Below are positions 9,143 through 18,807 of a stretch of DNA of 64,000 nt, piece by piece. The notes under the pieces were generated by a model. That model searched no databases. It saw only the letters and a list, made by a program, of their open reading frames with translations, and had not been told where the DNA came from. The translations under genes and the position numbers were made by a program. The stretch comes from UBA1764 sp045616685 (GTDB lineage Bacteria; Bacillota; Clostridia; Peptostreptococcales; Anaerovoracaceae), in NCBI GenBank assembly GCA_045616685.1, contig JAZLHF010000022.1, forward strand, positions 129,148 through 193,147, in the 5' to 3' direction. Position 1 is the first letter of the stretch. Every line of letters begins with the position of its first letter.

Positions 9143-10165
9143 CTACTTAAACTGTTCAATGAAACGAACATCGTTTTCATAAAGAAGACGAATGTCGTCT
9201 ACCCCATACTTGAGCATAGCAATTCTTTCTACGCCCATACCGAAAGCAAAACCAGTATATTTTTCAGTATCGATTCCGCCAACCTTAAGCACATTTGGAT
9301 GAACCATTCCGCAACCTAAGATTTCAATCCAACCACTGCCTTTGCAAACGTTGCATCCCTTTCCGCCACACTTGAAGCAGCTAACATCCATTTCTGCGCT
9401 TGGTTCTGTGAACGGGAAGTGATGTGGGCGGAACTTTGTCTGAACTTCAGATCCGAACATCTGCTTAGCAAATGAATCGAGAACACCCTTAAGGTCTGCC
9501 ATTGTAATTCCTTCGCCAACGACAAGTCCTTCAACCTGATGGAACATTGGTGAATGAGTTGCATCTGGAGTATCACATCTAAAGCATCTGCCCGGAGCGA
9601 TAACCTTAATAGGTGGTTTTTGTTTTTCTAATGTTCTTACCTGAACACATGATGTCTGTGTCCTAAGGAGAACATCATCTGTGATATAGAATGTATCAGT
9701 AATATCACGAGCTGGATGGTTTGGTCCAGCATTAAGAGCATCAAAATTATTAAATACCGTTTCAACTTCTGGTCCTTCTGCAACAGAAAATCCCATACTC
9801 ATGAACACCTTAGTAATTTCATCAATTGTGATAGAAATTAAATGCTTCGTTCCTAAAGGTTTAGCTATACCAGGTTCGGTAACATCAATCTTTTCAGCAG
9901 CAAATTCTGCTTGCTTTTTTAATTCTTTAAAATGACTGATTTGTTCATTAATTTTTGTTTCGATTTCATTGCGAGCCTTATTCGCTGCAGCACCAAATGT
10001 TTTTCTTTCTTCTGGTGTTAAATCTTTCATGCCCTTCATAAGTTCTGTAAGAGCACCCTTTTTACCTAAGATTTTTACTCTTAAATCTTCAGCATCTTCT
10101 AAAGAGGAAATTGCTTCGGCATTTTTCAATGCTTCTTGCATAACACTCTTAAGTTTATCAATCAT
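9143..10165 (-). CDS. pheS: Phenylalanine-tRNA ligase alpha subunit
   Basis: Catalytic subunit of PheRS (class II). Motif 2 and 3 regions are visible: LLRTQTSCVQVRTLE, then FHQVEGLVVGEGITMADLKG, then GFAFGMGVERIAMLKYGVDD. A Cys cluster (CFKCGGKGCNVCKGSG) precedes GMVHPNVL, as in many Firmicute PheS proteins. The ATG at 10165 is chosen because AAGGAG (10174-10179) lies 8 nt ahead; a longer in-frame start at 10186 has no such site. The start lies inside the end of the trmH-like gene (8-nt overlap). Confidence 0.97.
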   Translation of the reverse strand: MIDKLKSVMQEALKNAEAISSLEDAEDLRVKILGKKGALTELMKGMKDLTPEERKTFGAAANKARNEIETKINEQISHFKELKKQAEFAAEKIDVTEPGIAKPLGTKHLISITIDEITKVFMSMGFSVAEGPEVETVFNNFDALNAGPNHPARDITDTFYITDDVLLRTQTSCVQVRTLEKQKPPIKVIAPGRCFRCDTPDATHSPMFHQVEGLVVGEGITMADLKGVLDSFAKQMFGSEVQTKFRPHHFPFTEPSAEMDVSCFKCGGKGCNVCKGSGWIEILGCGMVHPNVLKVGGIDTEKYTGFAFGMGVERIAMLKYGVDDIRLLYENDVRFIEQFK

Positions 10166-10958
10166 GTCTTTGTCTCCTTGATTCAAACATTATTATTCCA
10201 GAGGCCACAGCTACATTTAAGCTTTCTGTCTTGCCTTCCATTGGAATACTAATTATTTCATCGGCGCCATCAAGAATTTCTTGAGATGCGCCGTTACCTT
10301 CATTGCTAACAACTATTGCAGCGTTCTTTTTAAGATCCGCTTTATAATAAACTGTGCTACCCGCCATTGCTGTTGCGAATACTTTTTTGCCATTAGCTTT
10401 AAGTAAAGCCAAGCAATCATTTGGGCTTTCAATAAAGATTATCGGAAATCGTTCTGTTGCACCACTTGCTGCACGAACAGCTTTTGGTGAAAATGGATCC
10501 CCACTACCTTTAATTACAACTGCTCCACCCATGCCAGCGGCCTCAGCCGTGCGCAATAGCGTTCCAATATTGCCAGGGTCTTGAACTCGATCAATTACGA
10601 TTAAGTTCTTGTCTGCACAATTTCCAAGGAAACTTTCTCTTGAATGCTGTGGCTTTTCAAGAACGGCAAGAATTCCTTGCGGAGTTTCGGTTTGTGAGAC
10701 TTTGGTATAGACACTGTCGCTTACTTCATAGACGGCTAAGCCTTGTGCATCTGCATTGTCCGCAATTTCTCGTGCTTCATCAGATGTAGACTCAGCCCTC
10801 AGAAAGATGAATCGCGCCTTTCCGCTATTTTCTAGCGCTTCACTAATCATGTTTGGACCTTCAAGAATGTATAGTCCTTCACGATCACGATACTTCTTTT
10901 CCGAAAGACTTGCAGCCATCTTAACTATTTGATTGTCTAAAGATGTTATAGTCTTCAT
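10158..10958 (-). CDS. TrmH/SpoU-family RNA 2'-O-methyltransferase
   Basis: SPOUT-fold enzyme that methylates a ribose in rRNA or tRNA using S-adenosylmethionine. An N-terminal substrate-binding domain (YRDREGLYILEGPNMISEAL, about 22-42) is followed by the three SpoU motifs: NLIVIDRVQDPGNIGTLLRTA (about 120-140), VVSNEGNGAS and the knot end IPMEGKTESLNVAVASGIIMFE. The length of 266 aa fits the YsgA-type 23S rRNA methylases often found just before pheS in Firmicutes. The exact target base is not predictable. Confidence 0.88.
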   Translation of the reverse strand: MKTITSLDNQIVKMAASLSEKKYRDREGLYILEGPNMISEALENSGKARFIFLRAESTSDEAREIADNADAQGLAVYEVSDSVYTKVSQTETPQGILAVLEKPQHSRESFLGNCADKNLIVIDRVQDPGNIGTLLRTAEAAGMGGAVVIKGSGDPFSPKAVRAASGATERFPIIFIESPNDCLALLKANGKKVFATAMAGSTVYYKADLKKNAAIVVSNEGNGASQEILDGADEIISIPMEGKTESLNVAVASGIIMFESRRQRHD

Positions 10959-10968
10959 TTACCTTTTC

Positions 10969-11003
10969 AAAAAATATAGGGGCGAGACTAGCCCGCCCCT
11001 ATA
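10969..11003 (-). terminator. Terminator after ftsZ
   Basis: On the minus strand the stem TATAGGGGCG / CGCCCCTATA (10994-11003 and 10975-10984) is followed by TTTTTTG. It ends the dcw cluster before the trmH-like gene. Confidence 0.85.
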
Positions 11004-11015
11004 GGTTAAGCTTTA

Positions 11016-12191
11016 TTAATCTAAAGATACTTCTCTCTCCTGTAAGAACTTTGGAATTGGGAAATCATTCTCTGGATTATATCCTGTGCCAGCAAAGAGA
11101 TCTTGAGTCAAAGTTGCCTTTAATTGCTCTCTTGCAGCTTCGGCTTCTTGAGCAGCCTGCTGCGCTTCATCTTCACGAATAGTTTCTGCAACTGTTTCAA
11201 GTGGAGCATCTACTGAGCGGCGACCCATTGTTTCTTCAAAGCCTGTAGCAATTACTGTAACCTTAATCTGATCAGCGAGTTCTTCGCATACTGTTGTACC
11301 AACGATGATGATAGCATCAGGATCAGCCTCTTCTGCGATATAATCTGCTGCCTGGTTAAATTCAAGGATACCAAGATCATATCCCCCAGCCACATTAAGA
11401 AGAACTGCTTTTGCACCCTTAACGTTAGTTTCAAGTAGCGGGCTTTCAACAGCCATTTGAATGGCTTTTTCTACTCTGTTTTCTCCTGTTGCTACTCCGA
11501 CACCCATATGAGCAATGCCTCTGTCTGTCATTACTGTCTTAACGTCTGCAAAGTCAAGGTTAATGATTCCAGAGTCACTAATTAAACTTGAGATACCTTC
11601 AACGCCCTGCTTTAAAACATCGTCAGCAAGTGCGAATGCCTGCATCATGCTTGTGTTCTTGTCTGCAATTTGAAGAAGTTTATCATTAGGAACAACTACT
11701 AAAGAATCAACGTAGTTCTTTAAGAACTTAACGCCCAGTTCAGCATGTTCTTTTCTTCTGCGGCCTTCAAATGTAAATGGCTTTGTTACAACACCAACTG
11801 TAAGTGCGCCAGAAAGCTTTGAGGCTTTTGCAATAATTGGGGCTGCGCCAGTTCCTGTTCCACCGCCCATACCAGCTGTGATAAACACCATATCTGCGCC
11901 TTGAATATTATGTTCAATTGCTTCAAGACTTTCTTCTGCTGATTTTTGTCCAACTTCTGGATTACCGCCAGCACCAAGGCCCTTTGTAAGTTTTTCACCA
12001 ATCTGAACTTTTAATTCGGCCTTTGATGAATTTAAAGCTTGGCGATCTGTATTTACAGCGATGTAACTTACACCGTGCAAACCAGAATCAATCATTCTAT
12101 TTACAGCATTGCAACCTGCTCCGCCCACACCGATAACTTTAATAACTGCAGGATTTGTGTTAGGAGCGTCAAATTGAAGCATTGGAGCCAT
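11016..12191 (-). CDS. ftsZ: Cell division GTPase FtsZ
   Basis: Tubulin homologue that polymerises into the division ring. The GTP-binding glycine loop GGGTGTG is at 109-115, preceded by VIGVGGAGCNAVNRM (19-33); the T7 loop region NLDFADVKTVM follows. The C-terminal linker is acidic and rich in Ala and Glu, and the tail ends in IPKFLQEREVS, the peptide that normally binds partner proteins. A second in-frame ATG is 3 codons in; the upstream one is used because AGAGAGG precedes it. It is the last gene of the dcw cluster, separated from ftsQ by a terminator, so it probably has its own promoter. No ftsA is present beside it. Confidence 0.97.
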   Translation of the reverse strand: MAPMLQFDAPNTNPAVIKVIGVGGAGCNAVNRMIDSGLHGVSYIAVNTDRQALNSSKAELKVQIGEKLTKGLGAGGNPEVGQKSAEESLEAIEHNIQGADMVFITAGMGGGTGTGAAPIIAKASKLSGALTVGVVTKPFTFEGRRRKEHAELGVKFLKNYVDSLVVVPNDKLLQIADKNTSMMQAFALADDVLKQGVEGISSLISDSGIINLDFADVKTVMTDRGIAHMGVGVATGENRVEKAIQMAVESPLLETNVKGAKAVLLNVAGGYDLGILEFNQAADYIAEEADPDAIIIVGTTVCEELADQIKVTVIATGFEETMGRRSVDAPLETVAETIREDEAQQAAQEAEAAREQLKATLTQDLFAGTGYNPENDFPIPKFLQEREVSLD

Positions 12192-12242
12192 TTTTATACC
12201 TCTCTAAAATAAATATACTTTTACTGAATTATTTTAACATAA

Positions 12243-12267
12243 AAAAAGGGTGTTTTACACCCTTTTT
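12243..12267 (-). terminator. Terminator between ftsQ and ftsZ
   Basis: AAAAAGGGTGT (12243-12253) pairs with ACACCCTTTTT (12257-12267) around TTT. It works in either orientation; the genes here read leftward. Confidence 0.85.
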
Positions 12268-12293
12268 CTACAATATATTGTGCTTTTTTTGAG

Positions 12294-13061
12294 CTAATTA
12301 TCCATTTTAGGACTAAATGCGATGTAATTGTCCTTTCCGACCTTAATTATGCCTCGCGTAATGCCCTCTTGGAACTGTTCCTCAACCAGTTTTTTAATTG
12401 CAAGCATTTGAGCAGTAATGTTTTCAGGGGTACCTTCACAGTACAATTCATCGTAAATATAGGCTTTAACCGTTACAGCTGAAAAGTTTATTTTTTTAAA
12501 GAAAAGGTCATTGTCATGCATAACCTTTAAAAGAGCCAAAGTATTGGTCAATAGATAGCTCTGTTCAACATCTAAAGCTACTCCAGGAGTTGCATCATTA
12601 ATTGCCGCTCTGTCGAATTCTAAAAGAGGAAGAAACGGAAGTTCATCAGCCAATCTAAGGACCATTCCATCGTTATCAATCAATGCATACTTACCATCAA
12701 ATGGAACGCATGCATATTCAACGCGCTCTTCTATAGTGATTTCTACAGTATTTGGTAAATGCCTCCTAATTTCAACGTTTTTGATATATGAATCTGCAAT
12801 CAATTTATCTTTTGCCGGAGCAAGCTTCTGCTTAAATGTATTAATTCCAGTAGAAAGTTCTGCAAGGTCCTGTATCTGCGCAGCTGTATAGTAATTATTA
12901 CCCTCAACGTCAAAATAACGCACGTTAAATAATGACGAGCGTAGCACAAGAATCACGCCAACAATAAAGGCTATGATAATGAGCAGACGTAAGAAGTAAT
13001 GCTTCTTACGTCTTTTCTTTTTCTTCTTTGGTGTTGTCTGAGTGTTTGTTCCGTTATCCAT
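12294..13061 (-). CDS. ftsQ: Cell division protein FtsQ/DivIB
   Basis: Bitopic membrane protein that joins FtsL and FtsB/DivIC in the divisome. A short basic cytoplasmic tail (KKKKKRRKKH, about 12-21) is followed by one membrane span (about 24-42) and a POTRA domain beginning FNVRYFDVEGNNYYTAAQI. The FtsQ domain motif RRHLPNTVEITIEERVEYA follows. 255 aa is a normal length. It overlaps the murG end by 8 nt. Confidence 0.9.
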   Translation of the reverse strand: MDNGTNTQTTPKKKKKRRKKHYFLRLLIIIAFIVGVILVLRSSLFNVRYFDVEGNNYYTAAQIQDLAELSTGINTFKQKLAPAKDKLIADSYIKNVEIRRHLPNTVEITIEERVEYACVPFDGKYALIDNDGMVLRLADELPFLPLLEFDRAAINDATPGVALDVEQSYLLTNTLALLKVMHDNDLFFKKINFSAVTVKAYIYDELYCEGTPENITAQMLAIKKLVEEQFQEGITRGIIKVGKDNYIAFSPKMDN

Positions 13062-14094
13062 AAATGTTCTGATATATTATATCAGTCGCATCAATTTTAG
13101 CAATCTCTTTTGCTTTAGAAGACATATTTTTTAATGTCTGTTCGTCTTTAAGCAGTTCCTTAACCTTTTCTGCTAAAAGACCTATGTTTTCTTTTAAGTC
13201 TTTTTCTTCAACGATAATTGCTGCTCCAGCATCAGCAACAGACTTAGCGTTGTAATACTGGTGATTAGCAGTTACGTTTGGAGAAGGAATAAAAATGGCA
13301 GGCTTTTCGCTAGCCAAAATTTCAGATAAAGTTATAGCTCCGGATCTTGAGATAACTAATTTAGCCTTAGCCATTCTTTGAGCCATATTATTCTCATAGT
13401 CCACAAGTGTTACATTTTCAGGCATTTCATGTTTTTTAATATCCTCATAATAACGTTTGCCGGTGACAAAAACAATTTTATCGTTAACCTGTTTTATTAA
13501 CTCTAAAGCAGCATTATTTATCATCTCTGCTCCAAGTGATCCCCCACAGATTAAGATTCCTTCATCGTCACTATGATCTGTATCAATAAACTCTTTACGA
13601 ATTGGGTTGCCTGTTAAAACTAATTTATTCTGATGTCTGAAATGTTTAGCTGCTTCAGGAAAACTGATAAACACTTTCTCACATACTGGCTCTAGAAACC
13701 TATTTGCGATTCCCGGGAATGCATTCTGCTCATGAATATAGCACTTAATATGATGATCATGTGCACACATAAGAACAGTACCTGTTACATATCCCCCAGT
13801 CCCGATTACAACATCAGGCTTAAAACTCTCGATTATCTTGTGCACCTCATGCCCACCGCGAATAAACTTCTCTACAACCTCAATGTTCTTAATAAGATGC
13901 TTTCTGTTAATACCTTGAGCTTCAATACCTTTAATTTCGTAACCAGCAGCTGGAACCAATCTATTTTCCATACCGTGCTTGGTACCTACGAATAAAATTT
14001 CAACATCAGGATTATGCTCTTTAATTTTGTCTGCGATTGCAATGGCTGGATAGATATGTCCACCAGTTCCACCGCAAGTCATAATTACTCTCAT
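13054..14094 (-). CDS. murG: UDP-GlcNAc:lipid I N-acetylglucosaminyltransferase MurG
   Basis: Converts lipid I to lipid II on the inner membrane face. The N-terminal glycine loop CGGTGGHIYPA (7-17) and the second loop GGSLGAEMIN with the donor-site region (SRSGAITLSEILASEKPAIFIPSP) are intact. Length 346 aa is normal. It sits between ftsW and ftsQ with a 2-nt gap and an 8-nt overlap respectively. Confidence 0.96.
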   Translation of the reverse strand: MRVIMTCGGTGGHIYPAIAIADKIKEHNPDVEILFVGTKHGMENRLVPAAGYEIKGIEAQGINRKHLIKNIEVVEKFIRGGHEVHKIIESFKPDVVIGTGGYVTGTVLMCAHDHHIKCYIHEQNAFPGIANRFLEPVCEKVFISFPEAAKHFRHQNKLVLTGNPIRKEFIDTDHSDDEGILICGGSLGAEMINNAALELIKQVNDKIVFVTGKRYYEDIKKHEMPENVTLVDYENNMAQRMAKAKLVISRSGAITLSEILASEKPAIFIPSPNVTANHQYYNAKSVADAGAAIIVEEKDLKENIGLLAEKVKELLKDEQTLKNMSSKAKEIAKIDATDIIYQNIYG

Positions 14095-14096
14095 TA

Positions 14097-15245
14097 CTAG
14101 CCCTCTTCTTCAGGCACATCATCAGCCTGTCTTGATACATTTAAAACTATACCAATCAAAGCAAGAATTACAAGTGTAGCATTACCACCTTGTGACATAA
14201 ACGGTAAGAATACGCCTGTAGGTGGAAATGAAGCTGTTACAACTAAGATATTTAATATTACATGTATCGCTAATAAAGCTCCTGTACCAGCTGCTAAATA
14301 ACAACCAAAGGTATCTTTAGCCCTAAGAGCAATACTTATAATTCTTCCAATTAATACTGCATATAAAATTAGCAATACGATAACGCCAATCAAGCCAAGT
14401 TCTTCACCAATAATTGGAAGGATAAAGTCTGACTGAGGCTCTGGTAAATACAATGTTTTCTGAATGCTACGTCCAAGACCTACGCCTTTAAGCCCGCCAG
14501 ATCCAAATGCCAACAAACCCTGAATAACCTGATACCCATCACCAATAGGATCAGCCCACGGGTCAAGAGCTGTCATAAGTCTTGTGTGCATATAACCATC
14601 ATCTATGAAATAAAAATATAAAAATCCTAAAAGCCCTACTCCCATACCTATACCAAGCCACCAGAGTGGTAGCCCTGCAATTATCATCATCACAAATCCA
14701 ATCGCAAAAACAATAATAGCTGTTGATAGATTTGGCTGCAAATAAACTAGTATGGCAGCAATAGCAAGAATTGCAAATGCATATAGCGCATTACGCCCTT
14801 TTCTCAATGTATTAGGCTGGGCGCTGAACCATGAAGCGAAGAACAATATAAGTGCAGCTTTGAAAATTTCACTTGGCATAAGTGTGACAGGGCCAATTTT
14901 AAACCATCTTGTAGCATTATTAATTGTAGATGTTAATCCTGTATTTCTAAGTAAAAGTAATAGTATTAAAAGCCCAAAGCCAATTTCCATGCCAAGTAAC
15001 GAGAACCGTCTAAGAAAATGATAGTCAATTCTTGATAAGAATAACAGTACTCCCCATCCAAGCACAAACCACATGATGTTAGAAAACAGCATACTATATG
15101 GGCTTCCAGTCTTAGAGATAGAATAATAATACGAAGCAGAAAAAGCCATCACAATGCCAAAGAGTGATAACAACAGAGTTGTTATCACTAAAGGGAAATC
15201 CATTGCATGGAACTTATGAATTATAATTTTATTCTTCTTTTTCAT
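14097..15245 (-). CDS. ftsW: SEDS peptidoglycan polymerase FtsW
   Basis: Polytopic glycosyltransferase that polymerises lipid II at the septum with its cognate class B PBP. About ten hydrophobic segments are seen; the family signature with ATRWFKIGPVTLMPSE and the loop with QGLLAFGSGGLKGVGLGRS (signature regions of SEDS proteins) are present. The sporulation paralogue SpoVE cannot be excluded, but the position between murD and murG suits FtsW. Basic N-terminus KKKNKIIIHK. Confidence 0.9.
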   Translation of the reverse strand: MKKKNKIIIHKFHAMDFPLVITTLLLSLFGIVMAFSASYYYSISKTGSPYSMLFSNIMWFVLGWGVLLFLSRIDYHFLRRFSLLGMEIGFGLLILLLLLRNTGLTSTINNATRWFKIGPVTLMPSEIFKAALILFFASWFSAQPNTLRKGRNALYAFAILAIAAILVYLQPNLSTAIIVFAIGFVMMIIAGLPLWWLGIGMGVGLLGFLYFYFIDDGYMHTRLMTALDPWADPIGDGYQVIQGLLAFGSGGLKGVGLGRSIQKTLYLPEPQSDFILPIIGEELGLIGVIVLLILYAVLIGRIISIALRAKDTFGCYLAAGTGALLAIHVILNILVVTASFPPTGVFLPFMSQGGNATLVILALIGIVLNVSRQADDVPEEEG

Positions 15246-15248
15246 TAA

Positions 15249-16463
15249 CTATAAGTTATTTACTAAATTTCTAAAGTCATCGCCACGTTCTTCAAAGTTC
15301 TTATACATATCCCAACTTGCACATGCTGGAGAAAGTAATACAGTATCCCCTTTTTGAGCAAGCTCATGGGCTTTATCGACGCATTCTGACATATCATTGC
15401 ATGCAATGATTTTTCCTTTGTCAAAACCAAGTTCGATAGCTTTATTAGCGAATCTCGGGCCAGTCACACCAAGAGTTAAAATATATTTAACCTTACCATT
15501 AAAGTTACCAATAAGTCCTGTAAAATCTGAATTCTTTTCATAGCCCCCAGCAATGAGAATAATGTCTCCATTAGTTGCTTCTATAGCCTTAATTGTTGAA
15601 TCCGGATTTGTTCCCTTTGAATCATTTACATAGCGAACACCATTTAACTCACGAACAAATTCCATTCTATGTTCAACACCCTTGAATTTAGCAATTGTCT
15701 TTAGAATAATTTCTTCACTAATTCCTGCGCATCTAGCAATTGCTGCGGCAGCCAAAGCATTTTGCATATTGTGATCTCCAGGAATCTGAATATTATCAAT
15801 ATGAGAAATCTTACTAGAAAAACCTACAAGTTTAGGCCCCTTAAGCGACTCTGCAATTGAAACACAATTTAAATCATCCAGATTATATACAAAGAAATCA
15901 TCCGCGGTCTGGTTAGATGCAACCTTAGCCTTAATTGATGCATAGTTTTCAAATGTGTTATGCCTGTCTAGATGATCCGGAGTAATATTTAAAATTACAG
16001 AAATATGTGCATGAAAATCTCTAACCGTTTCAAGTTGAAAAGAAGAAACCTCTGTTACCATTATTGTATCTTTGGTTGCAGTCATAACTTCTTGTGAAAC
16101 AGGTTCTCCGATATTCCCAACAACGCGTGTATCAAAACCAGCTGCCTTAAAAATTTCTCCTGTCAAAGCAGTGGTTGTAGTCTTGCCATTAGTACCAGTT
16201 ATTGCAATAAAAGTTCCACTGCAATTTTCATATGCAGTTTCAAGTTCTCCCGTAAGCTTTTTGTTTAATTTTTTTGCCTCTTCAGCCATTGGATGTGTTA
16301 AAGAAACACCAGGTGATAATAAGACTTCATCAAAATCAGAAACGCAAGGTTTCTGAGATTTAAGCATTTTATCATCCCAAATAAATGTTTCAGCTTTTCC
16401 TTCAAGAAGTCTTTTAGCTGCTTGACCAGATTTTCCAGATCCAATAATTAATACTTTTTTCAT
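15249..16463 (-). CDS. murD: UDP-MurNAc-L-Ala:D-Glu ligase MurD
   Basis: Adds D-glutamate to UDP-MurNAc-L-alanine in the cytoplasm. The ATP loop GTNGKTTTTAL (about 90-100), the central Mur-ligase motif ILNITPDHLDRH and the C-terminal domain start FKGVEHRMEFV, then NDSKGTNPDST, are all present. At 404 aa it is slightly shorter than the usual 440-450 aa; the N-terminal Rossmann part is compact. Gaps of 3 nt (to ftsW) and 1 nt (to mraY) fit a single transcript. Confidence 0.96.
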   Translation of the reverse strand: MKKVLIIGSGKSGQAAKRLLEGKAETFIWDDKMLKSQKPCVSDFDEVLLSPGVSLTHPMAEEAKKLNKKLTGELETAYENCSGTFIAITGTNGKTTTTALTGEIFKAAGFDTRVVGNIGEPVSQEVMTATKDTIMVTEVSSFQLETVRDFHAHISVILNITPDHLDRHNTFENYASIKAKVASNQTADDFFVYNLDDLNCVSIAESLKGPKLVGFSSKISHIDNIQIPGDHNMQNALAAAAIARCAGISEEIILKTIAKFKGVEHRMEFVRELNGVRYVNDSKGTNPDSTIKAIEATNGDIILIAGGYEKNSDFTGLIGNFNGKVKYILTLGVTGPRFANKAIELGFDKGKIIACNDMSECVDKAHELAQKGDTVLLSPACASWDMYKNFEERGDDFRNLVNNL

Positions 16464-16464
16464 T

Positions 16465-17394
16465 TTACTTTACTGAAAAATAAGCAATAAGTGATAAAGC
16501 TAAAGTTATAAGTGAGAATACGCATACAACTTTTGTTTCTTTCCAACCACCAAGTTCAAAATGATGATGTATTGGCGCCATTCTAAAGAATCTTCTTCCA
16601 TTCTGAGTTTTAAATACAACGACCTGAATAATGACGCTTAATGCTTCTATAACATAAATGCCTCCGGCTATTGGAAGAACAAATTCATAATCAGAAAGAA
16701 TAGCGCATGCAGCTAGCGCTCCACCAAGAGCTAACGACCCGGTGTCACCCATGAATAACTTGGCAGGATGCCTGTTTAACATAAGGAAACCCAGGCAGGC
16801 ACCACTAATGCAAAATGCGACAACACTTGCCTCATCTCTACAAATAAAAGCAAATGCTAATGCACAGACTGCAGTCACGCTACTAGCAAGCCCGTCTAAT
16901 CCATCTGTAAGGTTTACTGCATTTGTCATCGCAACCATCACAAATACAACAAATGGATAGAAAAACCAACCGAAATCAACTGTTTGTTTTGCAAACGGAA
17001 TAAACACTGTTGTTCCGTTCATACCTTTAATAATGGTTATCACAATTGCAACAGCAATTTGAAATATCAATTTTTGTTTAGCTGTTAATCCTAAATTTCT
17101 TTTCTTAACAACTTTAATATAATCATCAATAAATCCAACTGCGCCATAACAAATCATAACGCCACACATAAGAACAGTATTAAAACTTGGCGCCTTTACT
17201 AAACTTGTGATACAAATTGCAAGGATGATTGCCACACCGCCCATTGTCGGAGTGCCTGATTTAGACTGATGAGATTCTGGGCCTTCTTCTCTAATACTTT
17301 GACCCGCATTAAGCCTCTTTAAAAGCGGAAGTTCAAGTTTAGTAAACAAATAAGCAAGTGCATATGCTGCTATCAAAATTAAAAAACCGTCCAT
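16465..17394 (-). CDS. mraY: Phospho-MurNAc-pentapeptide transferase MraY
   Basis: Membrane enzyme that forms lipid I from UDP-MurNAc-pentapeptide and undecaprenyl phosphate. Family motifs are seen in order: SKSGTPTMGGVAI, GFIDDYIKVVKKRN (catalytic Asp pair), NAVNLTDGLDGLA, FMGDTGSLALGGAL and MAPIHHHFELGGWKE. Ten or so membrane spans are expected. 309 aa is normal. Confidence 0.97.
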   Translation of the reverse strand: MDGFLILIAAYALAYLFTKLELPLLKRLNAGQSIREEGPESHQSKSGTPTMGGVAIILAICITSLVKAPSFNTVLMCGVMICYGAVGFIDDYIKVVKKRNLGLTAKQKLIFQIAVAIVITIIKGMNGTTVFIPFAKQTVDFGWFFYPFVVFVMVAMTNAVNLTDGLDGLASSVTAVCALAFAFICRDEASVVAFCISGACLGFLMLNRHPAKLFMGDTGSLALGGALAACAILSDYEFVLPIAGGIYVIEALSVIIQVVVFKTQNGRRFFRMAPIHHHFELGGWKETKVVCVFSLITLALSLIAYFSVK

Positions 17395-17403
17395 TGTTTC
17401 TCC

Positions 17404-18807
17404 TTAGTATTTTAAACTGCGAATCATTTCCGCAATTTTACTTACTTTTGTTGAATTTGATCCCTTTACTAAAACTGCATCTCCAGGACCAATTAATGTC
17501 ATAACACGCTCTGCAGCAGCATCAACATTAGGGAATCTAATTATGCTGATATTATCAGACTTTGTCATAGCACCTTCTGCCATAAGGCAAGCATTTCTGC
17601 CAATTGCAATCAATAAATCAATGCCAAGTTCTCCCGCTTTTGCGCCTGTTTGGATATGCCCTTTTTGCTCATCTTCGCCAAGCTCATACATATCACCTAG
17701 AATTGCAACATGTCTATCAGCTTCTATCTTTGAAAGAACTTCGAGCCCAGCGGCCATTGAAGCAGGATTTGCATTATAACTATCATCTAAAAGCAACAAT
17801 CCGTTTACATCTTCAAAAGCAAGCCTGCGATCTGTTCCAGCAACGGAAGCTAAGGCCTTTGTAATACCAGCGACCGGAACATCATATAAAATTCCACATG
17901 TTGCTGCCAAAGCAGCATTAATTGCATTATGAGTTCCAAGAAGTGGTAAATCAATATGAATTTCTTCATCAATTAATTTCAAATCAAATGAAATGCCTTT
18001 AAGCCCTTTATCCTCTAAGTTTCTAATCTTCACGCTTGCTTCATCGCGGCCGCCAACTGGAATCGCAATAAAGTTCATCTTAGTCCTCTTTTTAAGGGAA
18101 TACATATCAAGAAACGGAGAATCACTATTATAAATTAAAGAATTACCACGTTCCATGTAATGTGTAATTTCAAGCTTAGCATCAGCAATAGCTTCTTTGC
18201 TACCAAGCTTTTCAAGATGACTATCTCCTATTATCGTGATAATTCCAGTATCAGGCTTTACCCAAGAACAATAACCATCAATCTCATTCTTCTTATCCAT
18301 GCCCATCTCATACACAATCATCTCCGTGTCAAGATTTGCAAGGAAAGTTGTCATATATAAACCTAAATTTGTATTGTAATTTTTTTGAGAGCAAACTGTT
18401 TTATATTTCGTTGAAAGAATATCAGCTACAAGAGATTTTGTAGTGGTTTTGCCAACACTACCAGTTACACCAATCTTCTTAACATCAAGTAAACCAAGGT
18501 ACCATTCAGCCATATTTTTAAATGCCTGCTGTGTATCATGAGCAAGAATTACTGTAGCATCTTCATAATCTTTCATAAGTTTGCTCACAGCATTCATATC
18601 GGACATTAAAAATACCCTACAACCCTTAGCATATGCACCATCTGCAAAATCATGACCATCGTTTATTTCGCCAACAATACAAACAAACATCGAACCAGTT
18701 TTTGCTTCTCTGGAATCAATGACAATATTATCAATAATAGCCTTTGAATCACCAAACAATCTTGATTTTGATGCTTTTGCAAGATCAACGACTCTTAACT
18801 TTTTCAT
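17404..18807 (-). CDS. murF: UDP-MurNAc-tripeptide:D-Ala-D-Ala ligase MurF
   Basis: Last cytoplasmic step of precursor synthesis. The ATP loop GVTGSVGKTTTKSLVADIL (about 113-131) and the motif YNTNLGLYMT match MurF, as do the C-terminal domain NANPASMAAGLEVL and GDMYELGEDE. The start overlaps the PBP stop (1 nt). The length, 467 aa, is normal. Confidence 0.96.
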   Translation of the reverse strand: MKKLRVVDLAKASKSRLFGDSKAIIDNIVIDSREAKTGSMFVCIVGEINDGHDFADGAYAKGCRVFLMSDMNAVSKLMKDYEDATVILAHDTQQAFKNMAEWYLGLLDVKKIGVTGSVGKTTTKSLVADILSTKYKTVCSQKNYNTNLGLYMTTFLANLDTEMIVYEMGMDKKNEIDGYCSWVKPDTGIITIIGDSHLEKLGSKEAIADAKLEITHYMERGNSLIYNSDSPFLDMYSLKKRTKMNFIAIPVGGRDEASVKIRNLEDKGLKGISFDLKLIDEEIHIDLPLLGTHNAINAALAATCGILYDVPVAGITKALASVAGTDRRLAFEDVNGLLLLDDSYNANPASMAAGLEVLSKIEADRHVAILGDMYELGEDEQKGHIQTGAKAGELGIDLLIAIGRNACLMAEGAMTKSDNISIIRFPNVDAAAERVMTLIGPGDAVLVKGSNSTKVSKIAEMIRSLKY